From Deltaproteobacteria bacterium (GTDB taxonomy: Bacteria; Myxococcota_A; Polyangia; DRWM01; JAAZOP01), in assembly GCA_016218815.1 (NCBI GenBank), contig JACRCX010000051.1, forward strand, positions 54,154-118,153: a stretch of 64,000 nt of DNA, given 5' to 3'. Both the position numbers and the translations under genes were made by a program. Positions within the stretch are counted from its first letter, which is position 1; each line of letters opens with the position of its first letter. The notes under the pieces are model-generated. The model did not search any database. It was not told the DNA's origin and worked only from the letters and a program-made list of their open reading frames with translations. Of this stretch, positions 26,980 through 34,940 are shown in pieces.

Positions 26980-27756
26980 ATGCCCGGCGTCCTCGAACGG
27001 TTCGTGATCGCGTTGGCCGTCGCCGCGGCGGTCGTCCTGCTCGCCCTGGGATTGGGTCGCCGCCTTCGCGGGCCGTCGTCCGCGGCGTCCGCGGGCCCGG
27101 CCCCCGGGCGGGTGCGGGCCGCCTTCTGGCTGACGATCGGACTGCTCGCCGGCGCCGGCGGGCAGGCCGCGGCGCAGGAACGCGTACCCGCACCGGGCGG
27201 CGGCGTGACGAAGACCGAAGCCGACCGGGCGGAAGGCGCGCGCCGATTCCTGGAGCGCGTCGAGGCGCGCCTGGAGGCATGGCGGCTTCTGGCGCCCCAG
27301 GCACCGCCGGTCGTGGTCGAGCGGGCCAGGGAGACGCTGCGCGAGGACCGGGCGCGGCTGGTCCGCTCGTTCGGGCTGTCCGCCGCCGCCGGTCGCGAGG
27401 CGAAGGTGGAGATCCAGGGCACCGACCCCGAGAGCGGCGACGAGCCGCCGGAGCCTCCCAAGCCTCCTCCTCCTCCTCCTCCCCCGCCGCCTCCCCCTCC
27501 TCCCCCGCCGACCTGCTACGCCGTGGGTCCACCCCCGCCCCCTCCTCCCCCTCCTCCTCCGCCCACCTGCTACGAGATGCCGGCGCCGACGTGCTACGAC
27601 GCGCCTGAACCCCCTCCCCCGCCGACCTGTTACCGCGGCGTCGCGCCCGACGACGGCGAATCGCAGAAGCAGACCGAGTCCGTCCTCGCGTCCGATGCGC
27701 TGCAGCGGCGCGCCCGGAGCATCGTGGCCGAGATCGATCACCTCCTCGACGACTGA
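26980..27756 (+). CDS. Membrane-anchored Pro-rich protein with four PTCY motifs
   Basis: 258 residues from ATG 26980, with GGGAGGG seven bases upstream. A first membrane helix spans about residues 8-28 (FVIALAVAAAVVLLALGLG). A second hydrophobic stretch (AAFWLTIGLLAGAGGQAAAQ) ends like a signal-peptidase site near residue 68. A charged helical region (75-130) leads to a poly-Pro segment (about 155-220) with Thr-Cys-Tyr at 178-180, 196-198, 204-206 and 216-218, each preceded by Pro. The protein has no other Cys and no other Tyr. The C-terminal 40 residues are helical. No known family recognised. The placement right after a radical SAM/SPASM gene suggests PTCY as modification sites; a Cys-based binding or crosslinking role in the wall is an alternative. 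Confidence 0.7.
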   Translation: MPGVLERFVIALAVAAAVVLLALGLGRRLRGPSSAASAGPAPGRVRAAFWLTIGLLAGAGGQAAAQERVPAPGGGVTKTEADRAEGARRFLERVEARLEAWRLLAPQAPPVVVERARETLREDRARLVRSFGLSAAAGREAKVEIQGTDPESGDEPPEPPKPPPPPPPPPPPPPPPPTCYAVGPPPPPPPPPPPPTCYEMPAPTCYDAPEPPPPPTCYRGVAPDDGESQKQTESVLASDALQRRARSIVAEIDHLLDD

Positions 27757-27788
27757 ACTCTCGACTGTCGACTGTCGACTCTCGACTC
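27754..27788. repeat. GTCGACT-family repeat after the PTCY gene
   Basis: ACTCTCGACTGTCGACTGTC-type units begin at the stop codon of the PTCY-protein gene. They belong to the same family as 21115-21142, 46066-46098 and 51536-51610. Confidence 0.8.
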
Positions 27789-27859
27789 ACGGCCACCGGC
27801 CGCGCTCCCCCTCCCCCCCCCCGGTGTCCACGGACACCACCAGGGGCTTTCGCCACCTG

Positions 27860-27888
27860 TTGACAACGGGTCCGCTTCGCGCTTAGAT
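27860..27888 (+). promoter_or_regulatory. Candidate sigma-70 promoter for the PTEP lipoprotein
   Basis: TTGACA (27860-27865), a 17-base spacer and TTAGAT (27883-27888). The predicted 5' leader is about 95 bases. A seven-bp palindrome GGTGTCCACGGACACC lies just upstream at 27822-27837. Confidence 0.5.
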
Positions 27889-27986
27889 GCCGCCCAGCGT
27901 TTGCCGGCAGTGGGACCACATCCCGGAGACGCGAACGAGGGTGGGGTCTGAACCCCAAGAAGGAAAGGAATGGAGGAGGACAGGTC

Positions 27987-28529
27987 ATGAATTGGAAGCA
28001 TCTGATGGTCATCGCGTTGGCGGCACTGTTGGCGATCTCGGCCTGCAAGAAGAAGAAGACCGAAGAAGCGCCGGCGACCCCGCCCGCCCCGACCGAGCCG
28101 GCGACGACGCCGACCGAGCCTGCGACGACGCCGACCGAGCCCGCGACCACGCCGACCGAGCCGGTGGCTGCGCCGACCGAGCCGGTGGCTGCGCCGACCG
28201 AGCCGGTGGCCGCTCCGACCGAGCCCGCAGCGGGTGGCGACCCCTGCCAGGCCTACATGGACAAGATGATCGCCTGCGCCAGCGAAGGGCTTCCGCCCGA
28301 GGCCGTCGAAGCGGCTATCGGCCCCATGAAGGACGGCTTCAAGATGGCGTGCGACGGCTTCAAGGCGATGCCGGGCTTCGGCCCCGAGCTCTTCACGAAG
28401 GCCATGGACGCCTGCAAGGATACCGCCTGCGGCACGGGCGGCATGGACTGGTCGATGTGCTTCTCGACGAAGATCACCGAGGCCGTGACGGCGGCGGCGA
28501 TGGCTGCTGCCGGCGCTGCCGTCCCGTAG
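27987..28529 (+). CDS. Lipoprotein with tandem PTEP linker
   Basis: 180 residues from ATG 27987 with a strong GGAGGAGG site. The signal MNWKHLMVIALAALLAISAC has a clear lipobox, then KKKK. Seven tandem seven-residue units (PTEPATT x3, PTEPVAA x3, PTEPAAG) form a rod-like linker across about residues 35-83. The C-terminal domain (DPCQAYMDKMIACASEGLPP to the end) has six Cys in paired helices (C..C, C..C, C..C), a compact disulphide fold. Probably a spacer-borne periplasmic domain. No family recognised. Confidence 0.75.
   Translation: MNWKHLMVIALAALLAISACKKKKTEEAPATPPAPTEPATTPTEPATTPTEPATTPTEPVAAPTEPVAAPTEPVAAPTEPAAGGDPCQAYMDKMIACASEGLPPEAVEAAIGPMKDGFKMACDGFKAMPGFGPELFTKAMDACKDTACGTGGMDWSMCFSTKITEAVTAAAMAAAGAAVP
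28089..28235. repeat. Seven tandem 21-bp coding repeats (PTEPxxx)
   Basis: In-frame 21-base units starting CCGACCGAGCC. The last three residues of the unit switch from ATT to VAA midway, which suggests two rounds of duplication. Confidence 0.85.
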
Positions 28530-28581
28530 TTCCGCGCTTCGGAACGATCTCTCCTCACTCAACGAAACCAACGCAAGTCTG

Positions 28582-28607
28582 ACACGGAACCAGCAATGGT
28601 TCCGTGT
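28582..28607 (+). terminator. Hairpin after the PTEP lipoprotein
   Basis: A perfect ten-bp inverted repeat, ACACGGAACC / GGTTCCGTGT, with a six-base loop. There is no T-tract, so termination strength is uncertain. Confidence 0.5.
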
Positions 28608-28631
28608 GCCTACTCACGCTCAACGCCGTTC

Positions 28632-28661
28632 TTGGCAAAGGGTAGCATAATGTAGTACAAT
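28632..28661 (+). promoter_or_regulatory. Candidate sigma-70 promoter of the PilZ gene
   Basis: TTGGCA (28632-28637), an 18-base spacer and TACAAT (28656-28661), in an unusually AT-rich patch for this genome. The start codon is 27 bases beyond the -10 box, implying a very short leader. Confidence 0.6.
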
Positions 28662-28687
28662 CTGCCCCAATGAAGGAGGGACACGCA

Positions 28688-29077
28688 ATGTACGTTCGGC
28701 ACGAGGTTCGGAGGGCGGTGCGGGTTCCCGTCGAGCTGGTGTGTGCGGACTGGGACGAGCCGGTGAGGCTGGAAACGGCGGACCTGAGTCCGCGTGGCTG
28801 TTTCCTGCCGGCACGGGTTCTGGTGGAGCAGGGCACGCCGGTGGTCGTCTCGTTCCGCATCGGCGACGGCGGGGACGAGTGGACGATCTTCGGGGAAGTG
28901 TCCCGGGTCTCGTCGTGGCGTCGCCGGAGCGACCCGCAGGAGCGGGGGATGGGCGTCCGCTTTCTCGGGACGGGTCCGTGGGAGCGCATCCGGATCCGCG
29001 AGCGGCTGCGCGGCGTGCCTCCGCCGTTGCCCCGTCGCGGTCCGCCGCCGCTTCCCGACACCTGCGTCGCTTCGTAG
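28688..29077 (+). CDS. PilZ-domain protein (c-di-GMP receptor-like)
   Basis: 129 residues from ATG 28688, chosen because GGAGGG lies seven bases upstream; an ATG six codons earlier lies too close to that site. PilZ signatures: RRAVRVP (RxxxR) and DLSPRGCFL (D/NxSxxG), followed by the beta-barrel core (VVVSFRIGDGG, GEVSRVSSWRR, GMGVRFLG). PilZ domains bind cyclic di-GMP and pass the signal to a partner. A Pro/Arg-rich tail ends the protein. It is monocistronic, with its own promoter, and converges on glmS. Confidence 0.85.
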   Translation: MYVRHEVRRAVRVPVELVCADWDEPVRLETADLSPRGCFLPARVLVEQGTPVVVSFRIGDGGDEWTIFGEVSRVSSWRRRSDPQERGMGVRFLGTGPWERIRIRERLRGVPPPLPRRGPPPLPDTCVAS

Positions 29078-29144
29078 GGGCGCCACATAGCCCTGAGCGA
29101 GCGGAGCGAGCCGAAGGGCGAGTGCGCCCGGCACGCCCCCCTAC
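29074..29144. repeat. GTAGGGGCGCCAC-type inverted repeat, copy 1
   Basis: Starts with GTAGGGGCGCCACATAG over the PilZ stop codon, contains GAGCGAGCGGAGCGAGC, and ends CGCCCCCCTAC. A related, longer copy is at 37150-37253; both sit between convergent genes. Confidence 0.7.
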
Positions 29145-29146
29145 CC

Positions 29147-30985
29147 TCACTCGACCGTGACGGTCTTGGCCAGGTTGCGGGGCTGATCGACGTCGGTGCC
29201 CTTGAAATCGGCGATATGGTAGGCGAGGAGTTGCAGGGGCAGGACGGTCAGGAACGGGCTGAACGGCGGAAGGGTCTCGCCGACGGTCAGCACTTCCTCG
29301 GAGAGCGACCGCAGCTCGGGATCCTCCCGGTCGCTGACGGCGACGACCCGGGCTTCCCGGGCGTGGACCTCGTGCACGTTGCCCATCATCTTCTCGAAGT
29401 GCTCGTCGTGGGGGATGACGACGACGACGGGTACGTTGCGATCGATGAGGGCGATGGGTCCGTGCTTCATTTCGCCGGCGGCGTAGCCCTCCGCGTGGAT
29501 GTAGGAAATCTCCTTCAGCTTGAGGGCGCCCTCCAGGGCGATGGGGAAGGACCAGCCGCGGCCGAGGTAGAGCCAATTGCCGGCGGGGGCGAGCCGCCGT
29601 CCCATCGCCTCCACGTTCGAGGTGCGGGCGATGGCCTCGCGCATGCGACCGGGGATGCGCAGGAGGGCGGATGCGAGGCGGGCCAGCCCGGCGGCGTCGA
29701 GTCGGCCCCGGGCATTGCCGAGGCGGAGGGCGAGGAGGGCGAGGGCGGCGAGCTGGGCGACGAAGCACTTGGTGGAGGCGACTCCGATCTCCGGCCCGGC
29801 GTGGGTGTACAGGGAGCCGTGCGCGAGGCGGGGGATGGCGGAGTCCAGGACGTTGGCGACGGCGAGGATGCGAGCGCCGCGGTCGCGAGCGAGCTTCGCA
29901 GCGGCGAGGGTGTCGACCGTCTCGCCGGACTGCGAGACCGCGACGACCAGGTCGTGCTCGCCGACGATCGGGTCGCGTCCGCGGAACTCGCTGGCCAGCT
30001 CCGCCACCGCGGGAACGCCGGCGAGGCCTTCCAGCCAGCGCTGGCCGGACATGGCGGCGTGGAACGAGGTGCCGCAGGCGATGAGGACGACGCGGTGGAA
30101 CGAGCGCGACGTCTCGTCGTCCAGCTCGGCCCCCTCCAGGAACACGCCCGTGCGATCCGCGACGATCCGGCCGCGCAGCGTGTCCTCGATCGCGCGCGGC
30201 TGCTCGTGGATCTCCTTGAGCATGAAGTGCTTGAAGCCGCCCTTCTCCGCCTGGAGCGGCGACCAGTCGATCCGGCGTACCGCGCGCGACACCGGCCGGC
30301 CCGCGGCGTCCTCGATCCGCACGCCGTCCCGGGTCAGCTCCGCCAGCTCCCCCTCCTCCAGCGGGATGACGCGGTTGGTGTACGGCAGGATCGCCGGGAT
30401 GTCGCTGGCCGCGAACATCTCGCCCTCGCCGATGCCGATGATGAGGGGCGAGGCGTTCTTGGCCACCACGAGCCGGTCGCCCGTCCGGGCGTCCACGGCG
30501 GCCAGGGCGTAGGAGCCCTCGATCTGCCGCACCGCGCGCCGCATCGCCTCGACCAGCGAGGCCCCCTCCGCCAGCGCCTCGTCCAGCAGGTGCGCCGCGA
30601 TCTCGGTGTCCGTCTCGGAGGCGAAGGTGCGGCCCTGGGCTTCCAGGCGCCGGCGGACCTCGAGGTGGTTCTCGATGATGCCGTTGTGCACGACGGCGAC
30701 GCGGCCGACCTGGTGCGGGTGCGCGTTGCGCTCCGACGGCCGGCCGTGGGTCGCCCAGCGCGTGTGGCCGACGCCCAGCGTCCCCGGCGGGGGTGCGCGG
30801 CGCACCGCCTCTTCCAGTCGGGCGAGCTTCCCTTCGCATCGGACGACGGCGAGCGTGCCGCCGCCGGAATCCGAACGAACCGCGATGCCCGCCGAGTCGT
30901 ACCCCCGGTATTCCAGGCGTCGCAGGCCCTCGAGGATGAGCGGTGCCGCCTCCCTGGGCCCCACGTACGCGACGATTCCGCACAT
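29147..30985 (-). CDS. glmS: Glutamine-fructose-6-phosphate aminotransferase (isomerizing)
   Basis: 612 residues from ATG 30985, full length for GlmS. It makes glucosamine-6-phosphate from fructose-6-phosphate and glutamine, the first step to peptidoglycan and LPS amino sugars. The N-terminal nucleophile Cys2 (MCGIVAYVG), RRLEYRGYDSAG, GHTRWATHG and NGIIEN define the glutaminase half. Two SIS domains follow (IACGTSFHAAMSGQRWLE, VSQSGETVDTL; SYIHAEGYAAGEMKHGPIAL), and the end AKTVTVE is canonical. GGAAG precedes the start. Confidence 0.96.
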   Translation of the reverse strand: MCGIVAYVGPREAAPLILEGLRRLEYRGYDSAGIAVRSDSGGGTLAVVRCEGKLARLEEAVRRAPPPGTLGVGHTRWATHGRPSERNAHPHQVGRVAVVHNGIIENHLEVRRRLEAQGRTFASETDTEIAAHLLDEALAEGASLVEAMRRAVRQIEGSYALAAVDARTGDRLVVAKNASPLIIGIGEGEMFAASDIPAILPYTNRVIPLEEGELAELTRDGVRIEDAAGRPVSRAVRRIDWSPLQAEKGGFKHFMLKEIHEQPRAIEDTLRGRIVADRTGVFLEGAELDDETSRSFHRVVLIACGTSFHAAMSGQRWLEGLAGVPAVAELASEFRGRDPIVGEHDLVVAVSQSGETVDTLAAAKLARDRGARILAVANVLDSAIPRLAHGSLYTHAGPEIGVASTKCFVAQLAALALLALRLGNARGRLDAAGLARLASALLRIPGRMREAIARTSNVEAMGRRLAPAGNWLYLGRGWSFPIALEGALKLKEISYIHAEGYAAGEMKHGPIALIDRNVPVVVVIPHDEHFEKMMGNVHEVHAREARVVAVSDREDPELRSLSEEVLTVGETLPPFSPFLTVLPLQLLAYHIADFKGTDVDQPRNLAKTVTVE

Positions 30986-31089
30986 GCGCCGTCTTCCTTC
31001 CGCCCCCCGCCCCGGGCACCCCCGCAGTGTTGTTGGTTGCTTCCACCAGAGTCAAATTCGAACCGGAACTGGGAGTACGGCGCCCCCCT

Positions 31090-31157
31090 CCGAACCGCGG
31101 GCTTCAGCCCGCGGCTGGACCGACCGACGCAGCCGCGCCCTGAAGGGCGCGGTTCGG
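31090..31157. repeat. 68-bp double-hairpin palindromic element, copy 2
   Basis: Same layout and orientation as 25766-25833, differing at three positions. Copy 1 lies just ahead of the radical SAM gene and copy 2 just ahead of the HisKA-only sensor gene. Confidence 0.85.
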
Positions 31158-31231
31158 TTCGGGGGGAATGGCGGCCCATTGTCGATGCGGGACGACGGTG
31201 GTACGGTCCGCCGTGATCGCGGGGGGCGGAG

Positions 31232-33265
31232 GTGCGATTGCGGATCCTCGCCTGGCTCCGGGACGCCGAGCTGGAGCGCCGGCTGGCGCGGTGCGCCGAC
31301 CGGACCGCCGTCGCCGTCGAGCATCCGTCACGGGCCTCGGACTTCCGCGCGGGCCTCGACGGCCTGGACACCGGCGTCGCGCTCGTACGCGGCGGTGCCC
31401 TCGACCGTGCGACTCGTTCGAGCCTGGAGCGCTGGCTCTGTCTTCCCGCCGCCGCGCCGTCCCCCGCCGGGCCGGAGCCGTCGTCCGTCGCCGTCGGGCC
31501 CGTCGCTCGCGCCGTGCTCCAGCTCGGGGGGGCACCCGTGGTCGCGGATGCGAGCTGCCTGCTCTTGCCGGCTCGGCCGTCGGAGGCGCTCCTCACGTCG
31601 TCGCTGCGTTTCCTGGCCGCCGCGCTGCACGGCCTGACCGACGCGCGCCGTCGGGCCGAAGGGCTGGCCTCGACGCTGGCGCTCACCCGCCAGCTCGCCG
31701 AGCGGCACGATTTCGGCGATATCCTCTTCACCGCGGCGCGACGTCTGGCCGACGTCGTGCGCGTCGCCCGCGCCTCGATCCTTCTGGCGGACGAGGCGGC
31801 CGGCGAGATCCGGGTCGTGGCGACGAGCGACGACCCGTCGATCCACGATCTCAAGCTGGAGCTGGATCGCTATCCCGAAGTCCGCGAGGCGCTGCTCGGG
31901 TGCTCGCCGGTCTACGTGGCCGACGTCTCCACCGATCCGCGACTGGCGCTGGCGCGGCGGCTGTTCGGCACGCCGCGGGCGACGGCGAACTACCTCTTCC
32001 CGGTGGCGAACGAGCGTGACGAGGCGTTCGGCATGCTGCTGCTCAAGACCGCGGCGCAGGAGCGGCTGGACGACGAACAGGTCGCCGCGTGCCAGGCCGT
32101 GGCGACCGCCTGCGCGCCGGCGCTGCAGAGCGCCCGGGCGATCCGCCTCCTGGAGCGGCAGGCCCGCGGGAGCGCGCAGGAACGGCTCCGGGCCGAGCGG
32201 GAGGTCCACGCGCTGTCGAAGTACGCCCAGTTCTTCGAGAGCGCGGCGGACGGGCTGATCGTGATCGACCGTGCCGGGGCCGTGCTGTACGCCAACCCCA
32301 GTGCGGCGGCGCTGCTCCACGGCGAGTCCGGGGTGCCCGGCAGCCTTGCCGACGCGCTCGACGACGCCGGACGCGCGGCCTTCGCCGGGCTGCTCGAGGG
32401 TTTCGCCGCCGACCGCTTCCCCAAGCTCGACCTGGCGCTTCCCCGGCCCGGAGCCGCCCCCCGCGTCGTGCAGATCTCGACCAGCCCCGTGCAGAACGGC
32501 GCCGGAGCGACGCTGCTCTCCGTCCGTGACGTGACCGAGGACCGGGCGATGGCGGCCGAGCTGCATCGCATCAAGACCTTCCTGGAGCGGGTCGTGGATT
32601 CCTCCGTCGACGGCATCGCCGCTGCGGACATGCGGGGGACGATCATCCTGTTCAACCGGGGCGCCGAGCGGATCACGGGGTGGAGAGCGCCCGAGGTCGT
32701 GGGCCGGATGCACATCGGCACGCTGTACGGCTCGCAGGAGGATGCGCGGACCATCATGGGCCGCCTGCGCAGCCCCGACCACGGCGGCGTCGGCCGCCTG
32801 ATCCAGAGTCGCGTGCGTCTCCGCGGGCGCGACGGCGAGGACATCCCCGTCGCCGTCTCGGCCTCGATCATCTACGAGGGCGAGAGCGAGGTGGCGACCT
32901 GCGGGATCTTCACGGACCTGCGCGAGCGCATGCGCATCGAAGAGCGGCTGGCGCAGGTGCAGGAGAAGCTGTTGCTCAGCGAGAAGCAGGCGATCGTCTC
33001 CGAGATCTCCGGCGCGATGGCCCACGAGCTGAACCAGCCGCTGACCTCCGTGATGGGCTACGCCGAGCTGCTGCGCAAGACGGTCGGCGACGACGGCCGC
33101 GTGCGCGGCTACGTCGAGACGATCCTGCAGGAGACCGAGCGCATGGCGGAGCTGGTCAAGAAGATCGGCAATCTCTCGCGCTACGAGACGAAACGTTACG
33201 TCGGCGGCGCCCAGATCCTCGACCTGGACCGTTCCGCCGGCGACCAGGGACGGAACGCCAAATGA
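31232..33265 (+). CDS. GAF-PAS-PAS-HisKA sensor protein lacking an ATPase domain
   Basis: 677 residues from GTG 31232. A non-conserved N-terminal 140 residues; a GAF domain (about 150-300); a first PAS (about 330-440, FFESAADGLIVIDRAGAVLY); a second PAS (about 450-575, VVDSSVDGIAAADMRG, ITGWRAPEVVG). A HisKA dimerisation domain with MAHELNQPLTSVMGYAEL ends near residue 660. There is no HATPase_c domain, so the protein cannot phosphorylate its own His. Its stop overlaps the start of a complete histidine kinase (ATGA), which probably acts as partner or trans-kinase (inference). No membrane segments. Confidence 0.85.
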   Translation: MRLRILAWLRDAELERRLARCADRTAVAVEHPSRASDFRAGLDGLDTGVALVRGGALDRATRSSLERWLCLPAAAPSPAGPEPSSVAVGPVARAVLQLGGAPVVADASCLLLPARPSEALLTSSLRFLAAALHGLTDARRRAEGLASTLALTRQLAERHDFGDILFTAARRLADVVRVARASILLADEAAGEIRVVATSDDPSIHDLKLELDRYPEVREALLGCSPVYVADVSTDPRLALARRLFGTPRATANYLFPVANERDEAFGMLLLKTAAQERLDDEQVAACQAVATACAPALQSARAIRLLERQARGSAQERLRAEREVHALSKYAQFFESAADGLIVIDRAGAVLYANPSAAALLHGESGVPGSLADALDDAGRAAFAGLLEGFAADRFPKLDLALPRPGAAPRVVQISTSPVQNGAGATLLSVRDVTEDRAMAAELHRIKTFLERVVDSSVDGIAAADMRGTIILFNRGAERITGWRAPEVVGRMHIGTLYGSQEDARTIMGRLRSPDHGGVGRLIQSRVRLRGRDGEDIPVAVSASIIYEGESEVATCGIFTDLRERMRIEERLAQVQEKLLLSEKQAIVSEISGAMAHELNQPLTSVMGYAELLRKTVGDDGRVRGYVETILQETERMAELVKKIGNLSRYETKRYVGGAQILDLDRSAGDQGRNAK

Positions 33266-34845
33266 CCGAACCCATTCTCGCCGGCGACCCCTCCATCTCC
33301 GTCCTGGTCGATGCCTGCCGCCGGCTGGCGCGCCGTGCGGACGACGAAGTGCGCGAGGACGCGGTGCTCCAGGCGTTCGCCGACGTGGTTCGCGACGCCT
33401 TCCCCGGCCTGCTCGTCTCCATCCGCCTGCTGGACGCCGCGCACCGGCTCTCGCTGGTCTACGCCACGGGACGGCTGCGCCCGGAGATGCGGGAGCGGCT
33501 CTTGTGGTCGGAGGCTCCGGCGGCCGGCGAGGCCGACGCGGCGGCGCTGGTCGAGGCGGGGCTCGCGCGGGGCGAGGGGTACCTGCCCGTGTTCGCCGAC
33601 GGCGTCGGCGGTCTCGGCCTCCCCCTGCTCGACGGCCGGACCGTGCTCGGCCTGCTCAACGTGGAGTGGACCGACCCGGCGGGCCCGTCGCCCGCGGTGC
33701 GCGACGCCCTGCGCGCGCTGGCCGGCCACCTGGCCGCGGTCCTCGGCGGTTCGCGGCTGTACGCGGAGGTCGCACAGCTTCGCGGTCGTGTCGACAAGCT
33801 GCTCGACCACGCCGACGCGCCGATCTTCGTCCTCGATCCGCAGCGTCGCGTGCGCCTGGTCAACCGCTGCCTGGCGCGGCTGGTCGGGCGCACGCGGGCC
33901 GAGGCCTCGGGGCGCGACTTCCTCGAGCTCCTGCCGCGGGAGGAGCAGGCGCGGTTCAAGTCGGTCTTCGCCGCGGCGGTGCGGGGTCGGCCGGCGACCA
34001 ACTTCGAGCTGCGGCTGCCGCGAGCCGGCGGTACCGGCTTCGTCAGCCTGGCCTTCAACATCGCGCCGGTCGGCGGTACGGGCGGGGAGGGTGTCGACGA
34101 GGTCGTGGCGGTGGGGCAGGACATGACGGAGATCCACCGCCTGCAGCGCCAGATGCTCCACACCGAGAAGCTGGCGACCATCGGCCAGCTCGCCGCCGGC
34201 GTCGTCCACGAGATCAACAACCCGCTGACCTCCGTTTCCATCCACGCCGACTACCTGGCGCGGCTGATGGAACGCGAGCACCGCGCGCAGCAGGAGGTGA
34301 GCTTCATCAACCGCATCCGCGAGGCGGTGGCGCGGATCCTGCGGTTCACGCAGGATCTGATGAACTTCGCGCGTCCGGCGGGTGACGAGCCCGAGCAGAT
34401 CGACCTGGGCGCCGTGCTCGACCAGTCGGCGGCCTTCTGCGAGCACGTCATCGCGGGGGCCGGGGTGACGCTGGAGCGTCGTTTCGCCGCCGCCCCGCGC
34501 GTGTACGGCATCCGCGGGCAGCTGCAGCAGGTGTTCATCAACCTGATCACCAACGCCTGCCATGCGATGTCGGGCGTGGAACGCGACCGGAAGCTGACGT
34601 TGACCGTCGCCGACAACGGCGACGGGCGGGTGCGGGCCGAGGTCCGCGACACGGGGGCCGGGATACCGGCGGAGATCCGCGAGCAGATCTTCGAGCCCTT
34701 CTTCACGACCAAGCGCGAGGGCGAGGGGACGGGGTTGGGGCTCAGCATCGTGCGCAACATCGTCGACAAGCACCAGGGGGAGATCCGTGTCGACTCCGAG
34801 GTCGGGGCGGGGTCGTGTTTCACGCTGCTGTTCTACTCGGCCTGA
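33262..34845 (+). CDS. GAF-PAS sensor histidine kinase
   Basis: 527 residues from ATG 33262. N-terminal GAF-like domain (about 30-165, LVSIRLLDAAHRLSLVYATG), PAS (about 180-290, LLDHADAPIFVLDPQRRVRL), HisKA with AAGVVHEINNPLTSVSIHAD, and a complete HATPase_c (FINLITNACHAMSG, DTGAGIPAEIREQIFEPFF, GTGLGLSIV). The NNPL variant after the His is typical of NtrB-like soluble kinases. Translation is coupled to the upstream HisKA-only protein. No response regulator adjoins; RNase G follows after 95 bases. Confidence 0.9.
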   Translation: MTEPILAGDPSISVLVDACRRLARRADDEVREDAVLQAFADVVRDAFPGLLVSIRLLDAAHRLSLVYATGRLRPEMRERLLWSEAPAAGEADAAALVEAGLARGEGYLPVFADGVGGLGLPLLDGRTVLGLLNVEWTDPAGPSPAVRDALRALAGHLAAVLGGSRLYAEVAQLRGRVDKLLDHADAPIFVLDPQRRVRLVNRCLARLVGRTRAEASGRDFLELLPREEQARFKSVFAAAVRGRPATNFELRLPRAGGTGFVSLAFNIAPVGGTGGEGVDEVVAVGQDMTEIHRLQRQMLHTEKLATIGQLAAGVVHEINNPLTSVSIHADYLARLMEREHRAQQEVSFINRIREAVARILRFTQDLMNFARPAGDEPEQIDLGAVLDQSAAFCEHVIAGAGVTLERRFAAAPRVYGIRGQLQQVFINLITNACHAMSGVERDRKLTLTVADNGDGRVRAEVRDTGAGIPAEIREQIFEPFFTTKREGEGTGLGLSIVRNIVDKHQGEIRVDSEVGAGSCFTLLFYSA

Positions 34846-34940
34846 CCGTCGTTGGTTGACGCTGCGCCCGCCGGATGGTATCCGCCATCCGTGGGCATCT
34901 GTGCCCGCCCCCGGGCCGCGGGATGAGGTGAGCGACTGTC

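Noticed and set aside
28089..28235. Tandem 21-bp repeats as a CRISPR array
   Set aside because: There are no variable spacers; the units are in frame and encode a PTEP linker. No CRISPR array or cas gene was found in the window.
29147..31090. glmS ribozyme upstream of glmS
   Set aside because: The upstream region shows a plain ribosome binding site and no sequence resembling the ribozyme, which is largely confined to Firmicutes.
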